Positions 16,207-25,404 of a stretch of 64,000 bases of DNA are shown here, one piece after another. The stretch lies in contig JACRMH010000021.1 of assembly GCA_016219545.1 (NCBI GenBank), positions 62,001-126,000 on the forward strand, given 5' to 3'. The notes below the pieces were generated by a model, which worked only from the letters and a program-made list of their open reading frames with translations, made no database searches and was not told the origin of the DNA. This stretch comes from Chloroflexota bacterium. GTDB taxonomy: Bacteria; Chloroflexota; Anaerolineae; Anaerolineales; Villigracilaceae. Numbering within the stretch: position 1 is the first letter of the stretch; the number at the start of each line of letters is the position of its first letter. The position numbers and the translations under genes were made by a program.

Positions 16207-18012
16207 ATGTCAAACACAATCCCCCCCCGCAGTAAAGTGAACAAGAAGTTAACTTGGAATGCCGAAAGCGTTTTCCCATCCGTAAAAGCCTGGGATGCTG
16301 AAGTCAGCAAGATCATCGCGGATATTCCCGCTGTCAAAAAATATCAGGGACGCCTCAGCGAAAGCCCGGCTGTTTTATTGAAAGCGATGATCGCCATTGA
16401 GCAGATCAGCTTGCGCGCATACCGCGCATTCATGTATGCCGGCTTCTCTTACGCAGTGGATACCACCGACCAGCAAGCCGCAGGGATGCGAGGCAAGGCG
16501 GGCGGTATGTTCGGGCAGGTTGGCGCCGCTGTTTCCTTCCTCAACCCTGAACTGCTTTCCATTGGCAAGCCCAAACTTGACAAGTGGATGAAGCAGGAAC
16601 CCAAACTTGCCATGTATCGCCATAGCATCGAGAATTTATTCCGCAAGCAGGCACATGTCCGCTCCGGCGAGGTGGAAGAAATTCTCGGCATGTTGTCCGA
16701 TCCGTTTGAAGGCGCATCGTCTTCCAGCTCCATGTTGACCAATGCCGACTTCAAGTTCGCGCCTGCTCAAGACAGCAAGGGTAAAAAAGTTGACGTGACC
16801 CAGGGCAACATCCATACGGCTTTGATGGAACACCCCGACCGCAAGGTGCGTCAGACCGCATTCGATAGTTACATGGATAAGCATCTCGAATACAAGAATA
16901 CATTGGCGGCTAATTTATCCACTTCGATCAAGTCCAATGTTTTCAATATGCGCGCCCGCAAACATGAAAGCACACTGGCCGCATCCCTGTTCGACCTGAA
17001 TATCCCCACCGACGTTTTCTACAACCTTATCAATACCTTCAAGAAAAAACTTCCCGTTTGGCATCGTTATTTCGCGCTTCGCCGGAAGGCGTTGAAGCTG
17101 CGCGATGTCACCTATTACGATATGTGGGCGCCGATCGCCAAAAAGGTGAATGTCCCTTACGAAAAAGCCGTGGACTTGATTTGCGAAAGCCTCGCGCCAA
17201 TGGGGCAGGAATATGTGAGCATCCTTCGTCAGGGCGCACTCAAAGAGCGTTGGGTGGATATGCAGCCGAATCAAGGCAAAGTGAACGGCGCGTTCTCATG
17301 GGGAGCGCCCGGCACACATCCATTCATCATGATGTCCTATACCGGCGAAGTGGGCAGCATGAGCACCCTCGCGCACGAACTTGGTCACTCGATGCATTCC
17401 TATCTCACGTGGAAGAACCAACCGTTGGTCTACACCGATTATTCGTTGTTCGTGGCTGAGGTCGCGTCCAATTTCCATCAAGCCATGATGCGCGGACATT
17501 TGCTCAATACGGTCAAGGATAAGAACTTCCAGATCGCGTTGATCGAAGAAGCGGTGGGCGGCAATTTCTTTAGATACTTCTTCCAGATGCCGACTCTGGC
17601 ACGCTTCGAACTGGAGACTCACCAGCGGGTGGAACGCGGCGAATCCCTGTCCGCCGATTCAATGATCGACCTGATGGCTGATCTGTTTAGCGAGGGGTTT
17701 GGTCCCCGGGTGAAAGTGGACCGTCCGCGCGTTGGCATGATCTGGTCCACCTTTAGTCATCTCTTCATAGATTATTATGTCTATATGTATGCGACCGGCA
17801 TCTCCGGCGCTCACGCCCTCTCCGGTCGAATCCTGCGCGGCGAACCGAATGCAGTGGAAGATTATCTCGGCTTCTTGAAATCTGGTTCAGCCGTTTATCC
17901 CTTGGATGTACTCAAGAAAGCCGGCGTGGACCTGACCACGCCCAAAGCTGTCGAAGAAACCTTCAATGTTATGGAAAGCTATATTGACCGGCTGGAAGAA
18001 CTGGTCGGGTAA
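16207..18012 (+). CDS. pepF: M3 family oligoendopeptidase F
   Basis: 601 residues, the usual length for PepF. Zinc metallopeptidase of the cytoplasm cleaving short peptides of roughly 7-17 residues. The active site is HELGHSMHSYL (HExxH, about residue 391) with the third ligand Glu downstream in the SLFVAEVASNF segment; the N-terminal lobe is the M3 propeptide-like helical domain. TAAGGA precedes the ATG at 16207. Monocistronic, with its own promoter; an imperfect GGGAGTCGGGA hairpin follows the stop at 18019-18076. Confidence 0.94.
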   Translation: MSNTIPPRSKVNKKLTWNAESVFPSVKAWDAEVSKIIADIPAVKKYQGRLSESPAVLLKAMIAIEQISLRAYRAFMYAGFSYAVDTTDQQAAGMRGKAGGMFGQVGAAVSFLNPELLSIGKPKLDKWMKQEPKLAMYRHSIENLFRKQAHVRSGEVEEILGMLSDPFEGASSSSSMLTNADFKFAPAQDSKGKKVDVTQGNIHTALMEHPDRKVRQTAFDSYMDKHLEYKNTLAANLSTSIKSNVFNMRARKHESTLAASLFDLNIPTDVFYNLINTFKKKLPVWHRYFALRRKALKLRDVTYYDMWAPIAKKVNVPYEKAVDLICESLAPMGQEYVSILRQGALKERWVDMQPNQGKVNGAFSWGAPGTHPFIMMSYTGEVGSMSTLAHELGHSMHSYLTWKNQPLVYTDYSLFVAEVASNFHQAMMRGHLLNTVKDKNFQIALIEEAVGGNFFRYFFQMPTLARFELETHQRVERGESLSADSMIDLMADLFSEGFGPRVKVDRPRVGMIWSTFSHLFIDYYVYMYATGISGAHALSGRILRGEPNAVEDYLGFLKSGSAVYPLDVLKKAGVDLTTPKAVEETFNVMESYIDRLEELVG

Positions 18013-18115
18013 AAAAATTGGGGAATCGGGAGTCGGGAGTCGGAGGTAACAACCCAATTCCCATTTCCCGACTCCCCCATTCGTAAATCCAAAATCGTAA
18101 ATCGGAAATCATTAC

Positions 18116-19474
18116 ATGCCACAAACACAAATCTCATGCCCACGCTGCAGGCAACCCATTCCTGCCAATATTGAACAACTCTTTGATGTAACCTACGAAC
18201 CCGCATCCAAACAACGCCTGCTCAGTGGACAGTCCAATTATGCGCGCTGTCAATCCTGCGGATATGAAGGCCGCATTCCAACTCCGGTTGTATATCACGA
18301 TAACGAGAAGGAATTGCTGTTGACCTTCTTCCCGATGGAATTGGGAATGCCGATCAATGAGCAGGAAAAAATGATCGGTCCATTGATCAAACAGGTGGTG
18401 GAACGACTGCCTGCTGAAAAACGCAAAGGCTATTTGTTCAATCCACAAGCCAACCTGACCTATGAATCAATGATGGAAACCATCCTCAACAAGGATGGCA
18501 TTTCATCTGAGATGATCAAGTCACAGCAGGAACGCGTCAAGCTGGTGGAACGGTTAATTCAGGTTACCTCGGCAGATGTCCGCCTGGAGATGATCAAGCA
18601 GAACGAGAAGCTCATTGACGAACAATTCTTTGGGTTGTTCAGCCGCATCGCCCAGAACGCCATGCAAAGCGGACAGGAACCCATTGCGCGTGCCTTGATC
18701 GAATTGCAGAAACAACTTTTGGACGAGACCGCCTTTGGCCGTCAGCTTAAGGAATCTGTCGGAGAAATGGAAGCAGCTACAAAGGTCCTGCAGGAAGCGG
18801 GGCAGAGTCTCAACCGCGAGAAACTGCTGGACTTCATCCTTGAAGCGCAGAGCGATGCCCGAGTCCGCGCTTATGTTCAACTGGCGCGCGGCGGCATGGA
18901 TTATGTCTTCTTCCAGAATCTGACCGAGAAAATAGAGAAAGTTGCGGGCGATGAAAAGACCCGGCTCGAATCGATCCGCGAAAAGCTTCTGACCTATGTT
19001 GCCGAAGTGGATAAACAGCTTGAAGCGCGTTTCAAGCAAGCGACCGATTTTGTGGAGAACCTGCTCAAGCAGGATGATGTGGAGAAGGCGACCCGCGAAA
19101 ACATTGAAGGCTTTACGCAGGATTCTGTGGAAGTGGTCAATCAACTTTTGCGGCAGGCTTCCGAGAAGAATGATTATGCAAGAATGGGCAAACTGCAAAA
19201 GATGGCGCAGGTCTTGCAGGAAGCCAGCGCGCCGCCTGAGATCGCTTTCATCGAGCAGTTGATCCAATTGCCTGATGACGTCAGCATTGAAAAGATGCTT
19301 GCCGATAATGACGCCGCGATCAATGACCAGTTCATGGAAGCCTTTGGCGGCTTGGTGGCGCAAATGGACGCGCAAGCAGAACAGGGAAACCCTGAAGCAC
19401 AGTCCCTGGCGCAAAAACTCGGCGATGTTTTCAAGATCACCTTGAAGTATTCGATGAAAAAGAAAATGGGGTAA
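18116..19474 (+). CDS. CpXC-domain protein with long helical C-terminus
   Basis: 452 residues. The N-terminus is a CpXC domain (ISCPRCRQPIP and ARCQSCGYEGR), a paired-CxxC zinc-binding module. From about residue 120 the protein is almost wholly helical with coiled-coil character (for example EATRENIEGFTQDSVEVVNQ-like segments). No catalytic motif. CpXC proteins are frequent in Chloroflexota and some Firmicutes, function unknown. No strong ribosome binding site precedes the ATG. Confidence 0.8.
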   Translation: MPQTQISCPRCRQPIPANIEQLFDVTYEPASKQRLLSGQSNYARCQSCGYEGRIPTPVVYHDNEKELLLTFFPMELGMPINEQEKMIGPLIKQVVERLPAEKRKGYLFNPQANLTYESMMETILNKDGISSEMIKSQQERVKLVERLIQVTSADVRLEMIKQNEKLIDEQFFGLFSRIAQNAMQSGQEPIARALIELQKQLLDETAFGRQLKESVGEMEAATKVLQEAGQSLNREKLLDFILEAQSDARVRAYVQLARGGMDYVFFQNLTEKIEKVAGDEKTRLESIREKLLTYVAEVDKQLEARFKQATDFVENLLKQDDVEKATRENIEGFTQDSVEVVNQLLRQASEKNDYARMGKLQKMAQVLQEASAPPEIAFIEQLIQLPDDVSIEKMLADNDAAINDQFMEAFGGLVAQMDAQAEQGNPEAQSLAQKLGDVFKITLKYSMKKKMG

Positions 19475-19486
19475 TTTAAGAATGCA

Positions 19487-19519
19487 AGTGACAGTCACCT
19501 TAAAGGTGACTGTCACTTA
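19487..19519. terminator. Hairpin between CpXC and CDF genes
   Basis: Near-perfect inverted repeat, AAGTGACAGTCACCTT with its complement around a 1-nt centre. It lacks a T run, so termination may be weak or factor-assisted. Confidence 0.5.
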
Positions 19520-19551
19520 TAAAACATAATTTGAAAAAATCGATAAGAATT

Positions 19552-20475
19552 ATGACAGCAAATTCTAATGTTCGTTCATCCCTGACACGCTTCGCCTGGC
19601 TTTCGATTGGCGCGGCAGTTCTGACGATCGTGCTCAAATCTCTCGCATACTTGTTGACAGGTTCTGTGGGTCTGCTTTCAGACGCGCTTGAATCAATTGT
19701 CAATCTTGTCGGGGCATTGATGGCCCTGTCCATGTTGACAATCGCTTCACGCCCTGAGGATGAGGATCATGCTTATGGCCACAGCAAGGCTGAATATTTT
19801 TCCAGCGGCGTCGAAGGGACTTTGATCCTGGTTGCCGCTGTCAGCATTATCTGGGCGGCTATTCCGCGCTTGATCACCCCAAAACCTCTCGAGCAGGTTG
19901 GCGTGGGGCTGGCTGTTTCAGTCGGCGCGTCACTGGTCAATTTAGTGGTTGCGCTTATCATTCGGCGGGCCGGCAAGTTGAATAACTCGATCACACTTGA
20001 AGCCAATGCAAACCACCTGATGACTGATGTATGGACTTCTGTAGGCGTTGTCGCTGGGGTGGGCGCAGTCACACTGACAGGCTGGCAGAGACTCGATCCC
20101 ATCGTCGCGATGCTGGTTGCCGCGAATATCATCTGGGCGGGTTTTGGCATTGTGCGCAAGTCCGTTCTGGGATTAATGGATACAGCTCTCTCCCCTGAAG
20201 AACAGAAGTTGATCCAAAATGCATTGGAGCCGCACAAGGAAGGCGGAGTTGAATTCCATGCGCTTCGCACCCGTCAATCGGGCGCGCGGCAGTTCGTGTC
20301 ATTTCATGTCATTGTCCCCGGTAAATGGACTGTCCAGCGCGGTCATCACTTATTGGAAAAGATAGAAGCCGATATTCGCGGTGCACTGCCGAATGTGACA
20401 GTGTTTACACACTTAGAGTCATTGAACGACCCTGCTTCATGGGAAGATACGAATTTGGATCGCAAGGAAAAATAA
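19552..20475 (+). CDS. Cation diffusion facilitator transporter
   Basis: 307 residues. Six membrane helices and a cytoplasmic C-terminal domain, exporting divalent metal (Zn, Fe, Mn, Co or Cd) against protons. Metal-site motifs: [12 protein letters not shown] in helix 2 (SDxxxS variant with Glu), [11 protein letters not shown] between helices 2 and 3, and [11 protein letters not shown] in helix 5. The C-terminus has the usual alpha-beta fold. The ATG at 19552 is preferred over a TTG at 19531. The metal cannot be told from sequence alone. A weak hairpin (20482-20504) follows. Confidence 0.9.
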   Translation: MTANSNVRSSLTRFAWLSIGAAVLTIVLKSLAYLLTGSVGLLSDALESIVNLVGALMALSMLTIASRPEDEDHAYGHSKAEYFSSGVEGTLILVAAVSIIWAAIPRLITPKPLEQVGVGLAVSVGASLVNLVVALIIRRAGKLNNSITLEANANHLMTDVWTSVGVVAGVGAVTLTGWQRLDPIVAMLVAANIIWAGFGIVRKSVLGLMDTALSPEEQKLIQNALEPHKEGGVEFHALRTRQSGARQFVSFHVIVPGKWTVQRGHHLLEKIEADIRGALPNVTVFTHLESLNDPASWEDTNLDRKEK

Positions 20476-20542
20476 AAGTGAGGCGCTGGTCTCAGATCAG
20501 CGCCCAACTAGCATGAGTCGCTGCTTGAACCATGAACACCCG

Positions 20543-20571
20543 TTGAACTCTGTCCCTGTATTTCGTATAAT
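20543..20571 (+). promoter_or_regulatory. Promoter of the two-gene cassette
   Basis: TTGAAC (20543-20548), 17-bp spacer, TATAAT (20566-20571). Strong housekeeping-type promoter with a leader of about 50 nt and GGAGGA ahead of the first start codon. Confidence 0.75.
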
Positions 20572-20629
20572 GATTACAGGCAAGGTACGCATTGGATGAG
20601 TCAGTATTGTTCATGGAGGAAACGTCGTC

Positions 20630-21622
20630 ATGCCTCGCAAGAAGATCAAAAAACAGCCGAAGATCAGGGTGGATAGGAAGATTTATTTTTACCGGGCCGT
20701 ATCAGCGCTGGATAAAGGAGGCAAGCCTGCATTTAACCCGCCGGGTGTATTTAATGCGGTGAGGTCTCTTCCATGGAAGGAGCGATACAAGGACGAGGAC
20801 GGTGGAAAGCAAACCTGCTGCTGGCTGGGTGAGAAAATATCCCTTCCCTGCTCAGTCAAGTTTGGGCTGATCCGCAGGACTGACCTGCCGCAAAGGGAGA
20901 GTGGCGGAAGGTTATGGCCATTAAAGATGGCACGCGGCTCAGGGCTTGCTGAGAAGATCCATGTGGTCTTTTTTGAGAATAACATTATTGGGGCTGATTA
21001 CAATTTCTACGGCCCTAGCATGGCAAAATTTGCAGAGTATCTTTTGTTGAAAGGAAAACAATTGGAGAAAGCGGGGAATGCATCAATAAAAAAACGAAGC
21101 AAGAACAGAATAGAGATTCCCAAGGGTTTGCGATTCGAGCCGCTATTGAGAGGCGATGTGGTTGACCAGCTCGATAAAATGCAGGAGATCAGGTTATTCC
21201 GCTTGAGGATCAGAAAATCTTTTGCGGCAAATCTGTCGGATGCAAGCAGGAGTCTGGCTGCGGCATTCAAGGCTGCAAGCAGGGCAGGCAGGGCTGACAA
21301 TGTTGAGATTATCCTGAGAACGCCTTCCCATTCCAAAGACTGGCTCGGAAAAAACATTCTTGATGCGGCTAAAAAGATCATTCGCATCCCGGGCTTGCAG
21401 CATGAGGCACTACACTTTTCTGTAAAAGGCTTGAGAGATGACTCGGCTAAAACCACAGAGCTTGATCTATTAAGTGACAAACTGATCTCGACCCAATCCA
21501 TTTGCCTGATGAACAGCCGGACCAAGATACTTGAATCACGGTCCGCTTTCAGCGCGATAAAAAATGCCCATAAAAAATTAAAGAAGGCGTTGGAAAATGC
21601 CCCGAGTGTGAGTTATGGCTAG
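20630..21622 (+). CDS. Unrecognised soluble protein, first gene of a putative defence-like cassette
   Basis: 330 residues, no signal peptide or membrane helix. I do not recognise it with confidence. The N-terminal half is mixed alpha-beta with an aromatic strand (KIYFYRAVSALDKGG), two Cys pairs (TCCWLGEKISLPC) and a conserved-looking stretch IHVVFFENNIIGADYNFYGP; the C-terminal half is basic and helical. Sixteen of 27 arginines use AGA/AGG, against 1 of 14 in the CDF gene just before it, which suggests transfer. It overlaps the next gene by 8 bp. GGAGGA precedes the ATG. Possible cytosolic sensor of a two-gene system (inference). Confidence 0.6.
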   Translation: MPRKKIKKQPKIRVDRKIYFYRAVSALDKGGKPAFNPPGVFNAVRSLPWKERYKDEDGGKQTCCWLGEKISLPCSVKFGLIRRTDLPQRESGGRLWPLKMARGSGLAEKIHVVFFENNIIGADYNFYGPSMAKFAEYLLLKGKQLEKAGNASIKKRSKNRIEIPKGLRFEPLLRGDVVDQLDKMQEIRLFRLRIRKSFAANLSDASRSLAAAFKAASRAGRADNVEIILRTPSHSKDWLGKNILDAAKKIIRIPGLQHEALHFSVKGLRDDSAKTTELDLLSDKLISTQSICLMNSRTKILESRSAFSAIKNAHKKLKKALENAPSVSYG

Positions 21623-22106
21623 GATAAAAGACTTTTGGGATAAATACTTTTTGCCGCTTGAATTTCTCGTTTCACTCCTGACGATGGTGGGATTCATCAT
21701 TTGGGGCGAATTCTTCTCCGGCAGGTCGGTTATGGACTCCCTGCTTGAAGGAAATCGCAGCGCAGTTTATGGCGCGCTATCGGCGATTTTTGGCGCTTTG
21801 CTTGGGTTTGTGATCACTGCCGTTTCAATCGTCCTTGGGTATGTCGCCAGCGACAAATTGACTCTTGTGCGGGAAAGCCCGCACTACGAAGACCTTTGGC
21901 GGGTGTACAAGGCGGCCATGCGGTCGCTGGCTGTTGCCACCATTGCTGGCCTGCTCGGACTGATCTTTGACCGTGAAGCGCGCCCCATGCCTTTGCTGTT
22001 TTACCTAAATATATTGACCACCACACTGGCATTCTTCAGGTTGGGGAGAAGTATCTGGGTGCTCGAAAATATCATCAGTCTTGTTACGCAACAGGAGGAT
22101 AAATAA
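21615..22106 (+). CDS. Small multi-span membrane protein, second gene of the cassette
   Basis: 163 residues with about four predicted membrane helices (roughly 14-36, 48-73, 100-117 and 124-142) separated by short charged loops. A Gly/Ala-rich helix, ALSAIFGALLGFVITAVSIV, is notable. No known domain. The start overlaps the preceding gene by 8 bp, so translation is coupled and the two proteins probably act together. Such soluble-plus-membrane pairs are common architecture for abortive-infection effectors; a transporter accessory or envelope protein is the alternative. It ends 2 bp from the convergent PIG-L gene. Confidence 0.65.
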   Translation: MARIKDFWDKYFLPLEFLVSLLTMVGFIIWGEFFSGRSVMDSLLEGNRSAVYGALSAIFGALLGFVITAVSIVLGYVASDKLTLVRESPHYEDLWRVYKAAMRSLAVATIAGLLGLIFDREARPMPLLFYLNILTTTLAFFRLGRSIWVLENIISLVTQQEDK

Positions 22107-22108
22107 AT

Positions 22109-22918
22109 TTACCTTAACCCCTCGAACAAATCAGTTTCCACTTTCCTGCCCCCATTCACCAAGCTAAACGCCCGATAAAATGTCCCTTGCATGGCGAGGA
22201 CTGCCGAGGCGGATTCTTCAGGCAGTTCGGCTAACATGCCGATGGTTGCCATTTGACTCTTGTGACATAAGATCGCTCGATAGGCCGCGCCGCAATGTTC
22301 CGCCATTTCAATGCGCGTCGTGATCACCCACTCCTTCCAAGCAGTCTCTTCGCGGATTTGGTCATCTACAGTGAAGGTCATGTCACCCATGAACGGGGAG
22401 ATGAGATTAATGAAATTCTCGCCATCCACCATGTAATAAAGTTTTGAAACGCGATGCGATGGAAGGCTTTCAGAGTCTTTATAGGATGAGTCCGCGGCGC
22501 AGACGATGGCGGCGGATGCGAATTGTCCAATGGCGATGTGGTCGGGGTGACCGTAATTTCCATCGGGAGGAAAGGTCACAACGACCTGCGGCTTGATCTT
22601 GCGGATGTGAGTGACGATTCGGCTGATGGCTTCGGCAGGGTCGGCTTTGTCCACTTCACCATCAATGTAGCCGAGGAAGTTCAGTGACTTCATGCCGAGT
22701 GCGTTGACGGCGTTCTGTAATTCAACCGTGCGCGTTTGGCCGAGAATGCTTAGGCCGGGATTCTCTTCCTCGGGGCCGAACCAGCCTCTTTCTCCACGTG
22801 ATGCGCTGACAAGGTGTGTATCCACTCCTTCGGCAGCATACTTTGCCAGCGTACCCCCCATGCCCATTGATTCGTCATCCGGGTGCGCGAAGACGGCCAG
22901 TAGTTTTAATGAGTCCAT
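22109..22918 (-). CDS. PIG-L family N-acetyl-sugar deacetylase
   Basis: 269 residues of the LmbE/PIG-L zinc hydrolase family. The catalytic AHPDDESMGMGGTLAKYA lies at the N-terminus, giving His and two Asp, and the third ligand is in YGHPDHIAIGQ (HPDH). Members deacetylate GlcNAc-linked substrates in mycothiol, bacillithiol or lipid pathways; the present substrate is unknown. It is the last gene of a three-gene minus-strand operon (12 bp after the FMN-binding protein gene), with AGGAATAAGT before its ATG. Confidence 0.88.
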   Translation of the reverse strand: MDSLKLLAVFAHPDDESMGMGGTLAKYAAEGVDTHLVSASRGERGWFGPEEENPGLSILGQTRTVELQNAVNALGMKSLNFLGYIDGEVDKADPAEAISRIVTHIRKIKPQVVVTFPPDGNYGHPDHIAIGQFASAAIVCAADSSYKDSESLPSHRVSKLYYMVDGENFINLISPFMGDMTFTVDDQIREETAWKEWVITTRIEMAEHCGAAYRAILCHKSQMATIGMLAELPEESASAVLAMQGTFYRAFSLVNGGRKVETDLFEGLR

Positions 22919-22930
22919 ACTTATTCCTGA

Positions 22931-23404
22931 TCAGCGTTCTGAAACTTTTTGAAGGGTTTCGAGTGAGATGTTATATGCTTTTTCAAGCCCCGCGATGAAA
23001 CGGCCGCCCTTGGGGTTGATACGCCACAGACCGAAATCTGCATTTTTGAATAATGCTTCAGATGCGGGAAAACGTTCGATGTACATTTTTTTAATAAGGG
23101 TAAAGCCGGGTTCGCCATTCTGCATCGGTTCTGCGGAGCCGCGAATGGATACTCGCGCCAGCGTGCGTGGATCGGCGCGTCCGTCGTCTGTTTCGGCGAT
23201 GAGCAGGCTCATCAGTTTGTTCTTTTGCAGGTCCATGATGTGCGGGTCGAGTCTGTTGGCGAAGATGTAGAATGTGGAGAAGTCCTGCACTGTCACAAAT
23301 TGGATCATCGTGATGTGCGGGGCTTCGTCGCGCAGAGTGCCCAGTGCGGCGATGCGCGTATTGCGGATAATGTGAGCCAGAATTTTTTCTGATTGAGCAT
23401 CCAT
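22931..23404 (-). CDS. Pyridoxamine 5'-phosphate oxidase-like FMN-binding protein
   Basis: 157 residues with the split-barrel fold of the PNPOx-like family: RIAALGTLRDEAPHITMIQFV (first strands), FYIFANRLDPHIMDLQKNKLMSLLI and LARVSIRGSAEP. Members bind FMN, F420 or haem; one heme-utilisation branch (HugZ) starts similarly, and GGRFIAGLEKAYNI near the end is reminiscent of it. Not the biosynthetic PdxH, which is longer. Only 2 bp separate it from the upstream FHA gene, so they share an mRNA. Confidence 0.78.
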   Translation of the reverse strand: MDAQSEKILAHIIRNTRIAALGTLRDEAPHITMIQFVTVQDFSTFYIFANRLDPHIMDLQKNKLMSLLIAETDDGRADPRTLARVSIRGSAEPMQNGEPGFTLIKKMYIERFPASEALFKNADFGLWRINPKGGRFIAGLEKAYNISLETLQKVSER

Positions 23405-23406
23405 GT

Positions 23407-24063
23407 TTATTCCCCCACTGGCGGGTTATCAAGTCTCATGCCATGACCGCGCACAGTGTCTATGAATTGATGGGTGGGATCGAGCGCGGCGAGACGGTCA
23501 CGCAAACGGCGGATGAGTGCATCCAGGGCCTGGTCTGATACGCCGGCCATTTGATCTTCGCCCCACACAATGCTGACCAATTCGCTTCGGCTGATGACCT
23601 GTCCCTGATGTTCGTATAACATCCATAACAACTTGAATTGTTGGGCAGATAACGGCGGCGCGACCTGTTGCTGGTTGACCCAGACCTGCCGTGATTTTTG
23701 ATCCATCAATAAACGTCCTGAACGAATACCGCCTTCGATCAGCGGCATGGTGGCATCGGAAGTTAAAAATAATAATTGCTGCGCGAGTGCAATACCCAGC
23801 AGATCGCCATCCTGCAGCATGACCGGCGTGGTGATCTCTGTCCCATTGTGATTCGTTCCGTTCTTGCTGCCGAGGTCTTCAATGGTCACGCCTTCAGTAG
23901 TGGGGGTGATGCGCGCATGGAAACGGGAGACTTGCCGATCCTGCACATGGATTTCGCAGGTGGGGTCCCGCCCGACCATCAATGTGCGGTTTAATGACCA
24001 GCGCTGTCCTTTTAGTGGACCATCTTGAGCAACGAGAATGGGATACTCTTCTTCTTGTTTCAT
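23407..24063 (-). CDS. FHA - winged-helix (OmpR-type) DNA-binding regulator
   Basis: 218 residues. An N-terminal FHA domain has the phosphothreonine-binding set GRDPTCEIHV, VSRFHARI and DLGSKNGTNHNGTEI. The C-terminal half is a Trans_reg_C winged helix (LSAQQFKLLWMLYEHQGQVISRSEL, VDTVRGHGMRL-like wing). It probably binds DNA after recognising a phosphorylated partner; the divergent Ser/Thr kinase at 24418 is the natural candidate, as in the PknH/EmbR pair of mycobacteria, although EmbR has the domains in reverse order. GAGGA precedes the ATG at 24063; a 47-residue upstream extension is unsupported. Confidence 0.88.
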   Translation of the reverse strand: MKQEEEYPILVAQDGPLKGQRWSLNRTLMVGRDPTCEIHVQDRQVSRFHARITPTTEGVTIEDLGSKNGTNHNGTEITTPVMLQDGDLLGIALAQQLLFLTSDATMPLIEGGIRSGRLLMDQKSRQVWVNQQQVAPPLSAQQFKLLWMLYEHQGQVISRSELVSIVWGEDQMAGVSDQALDALIRRLRDRLAALDPTHQFIDTVRGHGMRLDNPPVGE

Positions 24064-24203
24064 AAATTTCCTCGAACCTGCCGTTACTTTCGCTTGTCTC
24101 ACGCATGTTCTCCATGCGTAAGTAAACTTTTTTGAAAATTGCGAGTAAAAATTGCAACTTTTGTTTACCAAATTATGCGATACTATGTAAAACTGAATTT
24201 CCA

Positions 24204-24241
24204 AAGACCTTTAGGGTCTCGCAGACCCTAAAGGTCTTTTC
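24204..24241. terminator. Terminator-like hairpin in the divergent region
   Basis: Perfect 17-bp stem (arm AAAGACCTTTAGGGTCT) with CGC loop and a TTTT end; the other strand also ends in T-rich sequence. No annotated gene runs into it from either side, since the flanking genes diverge. It may end an unseen short RNA or be an interspersed repeat. The remaining 24064-24417 gap shows no gene. Confidence 0.7.
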
Positions 24242-24343
24242 AAGTAATAATCGCGTACTCTATAAACACAAAGACGTTTATAATATAGCAGAAAAGTGGA
24301 ATTCTGTGCATAGCAGTGTCAAATTTATATGGTCTTAACATAA

Positions 24344-24370
24344 AAGTGATACACGCCGAAAATATCACTT
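24344..24370. promoter_or_regulatory. Operator-like inverted repeat upstream of the kinase
   Basis: AAGTGATA and TATCACTT, a perfect 8-bp inverted pair separated by 11 bp, 47 bp before the kinase start. A candidate site for the neighbouring FHA-winged-helix regulator; this is inference. Confidence 0.4.
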
Positions 24371-24417
24371 GATTAAGATGCCCCACTGAATCCACTTGCA
24401 AGACAAAAGGAGAAGAG

Positions 24418-25404
24418 TTGCCCCAGTCGTTGAAGAATGGGGAGGTCCTGCGTGACCGCTATCGGATCCGTGAACAGATCGGACAGGGCGGTACCGGCAG
24501 TATTTATCTTGCAGACGATATTCGTCTGGAAGGTCGGTTATGCGCGCTCAAGGAAGTTGAGCACAATCAGGCACTCCCACCCGAAGTATTTAAGCAGGCA
24601 CGCGAACAATTCTTTCGTGAGGCATCTGTTCTCGCGCGCCTTGATCACCCCAATCTGCCCAAAGTTTCGGATTTCTTTTCCGAGGGTCCGCGGGATTATC
24701 TGGTCATGGACTATGTGCCCGGCAAGGATCTGCGCGAACGCATGTTGCAGGCTCGCCGGGATAAAACTTTTCTTTCTGAAAGTGAAGTCATCCGTTGGGC
24801 TGTGCAAATTGCGGATGCTTTAAATTATCTTCACAGCCAGGAACCAGCTATTATTCACCGCGACATCAAGCCCAGTAATCTCAAGATCACGCCCAGTGGA
24901 TTGATCAAGCTGGTGGACTTTGGACTTGTCAAAATTCTCGCTCCCGATGAAGTCACGATCACGATCATTCAGGGGCAGGGGACTGCGCTTTACACACCTT
25001 TGGAACAATACGGCGGCGACGATGCACATACTGAAGCGCGCGCTGACATCTTTTCCTTTGGCGCGACTTTATATCACCTGCTGACAAATGAACCGCCTGC
25101 CGAAGCACGTAAACGCTTCCTGGACACCCGCAGCCTGACTCGGCCGCGAGAGCTGAATCCCAACCTTAGCATACACATCGAAAAGGCCATCCTGTGGGCT
25201 ATGTCCCTGCACCCTGATGACCGCCCGCAAACTGTGTTTGAATTCCGTGATGCACTAGTCGGCAAACATGAGTCCCCCGAACGCACAGATGCGCGCTCCA
25301 GCTTTAATGTCCCAACTTTTTCCCTCTTCCCGCAGGAACAGATCGCAACTTATATCGCGCTTGGATTATTTTTCCTTGGGTTGGTTACAACGTTGATGCG
25401 TTAG
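24418..25404 (+). CDS. Membrane-anchored Ser/Thr protein kinase
   Basis: 328 residues. Kinase domain about 15-280: Gly loop GQGGTGSIYLA, catalytic Lys45 in CALKEVE, IIHRDIKPSNLK (Asp149), DFGLV, and the PLEQYG segment in place of APE. After an Ala/Ser-rich linker the C-terminus is a single membrane helix (about 306-325), with almost nothing outside, so it lacks a sensor domain. The start is TTG, set by AAAAGGAGAAGAG just upstream; no ATG fits. Divergent from the FHA regulator, a likely substrate or reader. It ends 4 bp into the convergent ttuA gene. Confidence 0.93.
   Translation: MPQSLKNGEVLRDRYRIREQIGQGGTGSIYLADDIRLEGRLCALKEVEHNQALPPEVFKQAREQFFREASVLARLDHPNLPKVSDFFSEGPRDYLVMDYVPGKDLRERMLQARRDKTFLSESEVIRWAVQIADALNYLHSQEPAIIHRDIKPSNLKITPSGLIKLVDFGLVKILAPDEVTITIIQGQGTALYTPLEQYGGDDAHTEARADIFSFGATLYHLLTNEPPAEARKRFLDTRSLTRPRELNPNLSIHIEKAILWAMSLHPDDRPQTVFEFRDALVGKHESPERTDARSSFNVPTFSLFPQEQIATYIALGLFFLGLVTTLMR

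Noticed and set aside
18554..19516. 320-codon open frame opposite the CpXC gene
   Set aside because: It is an antisense shadow of a well-supported helical protein; it lacks a start context and composition typical of the neighbours.
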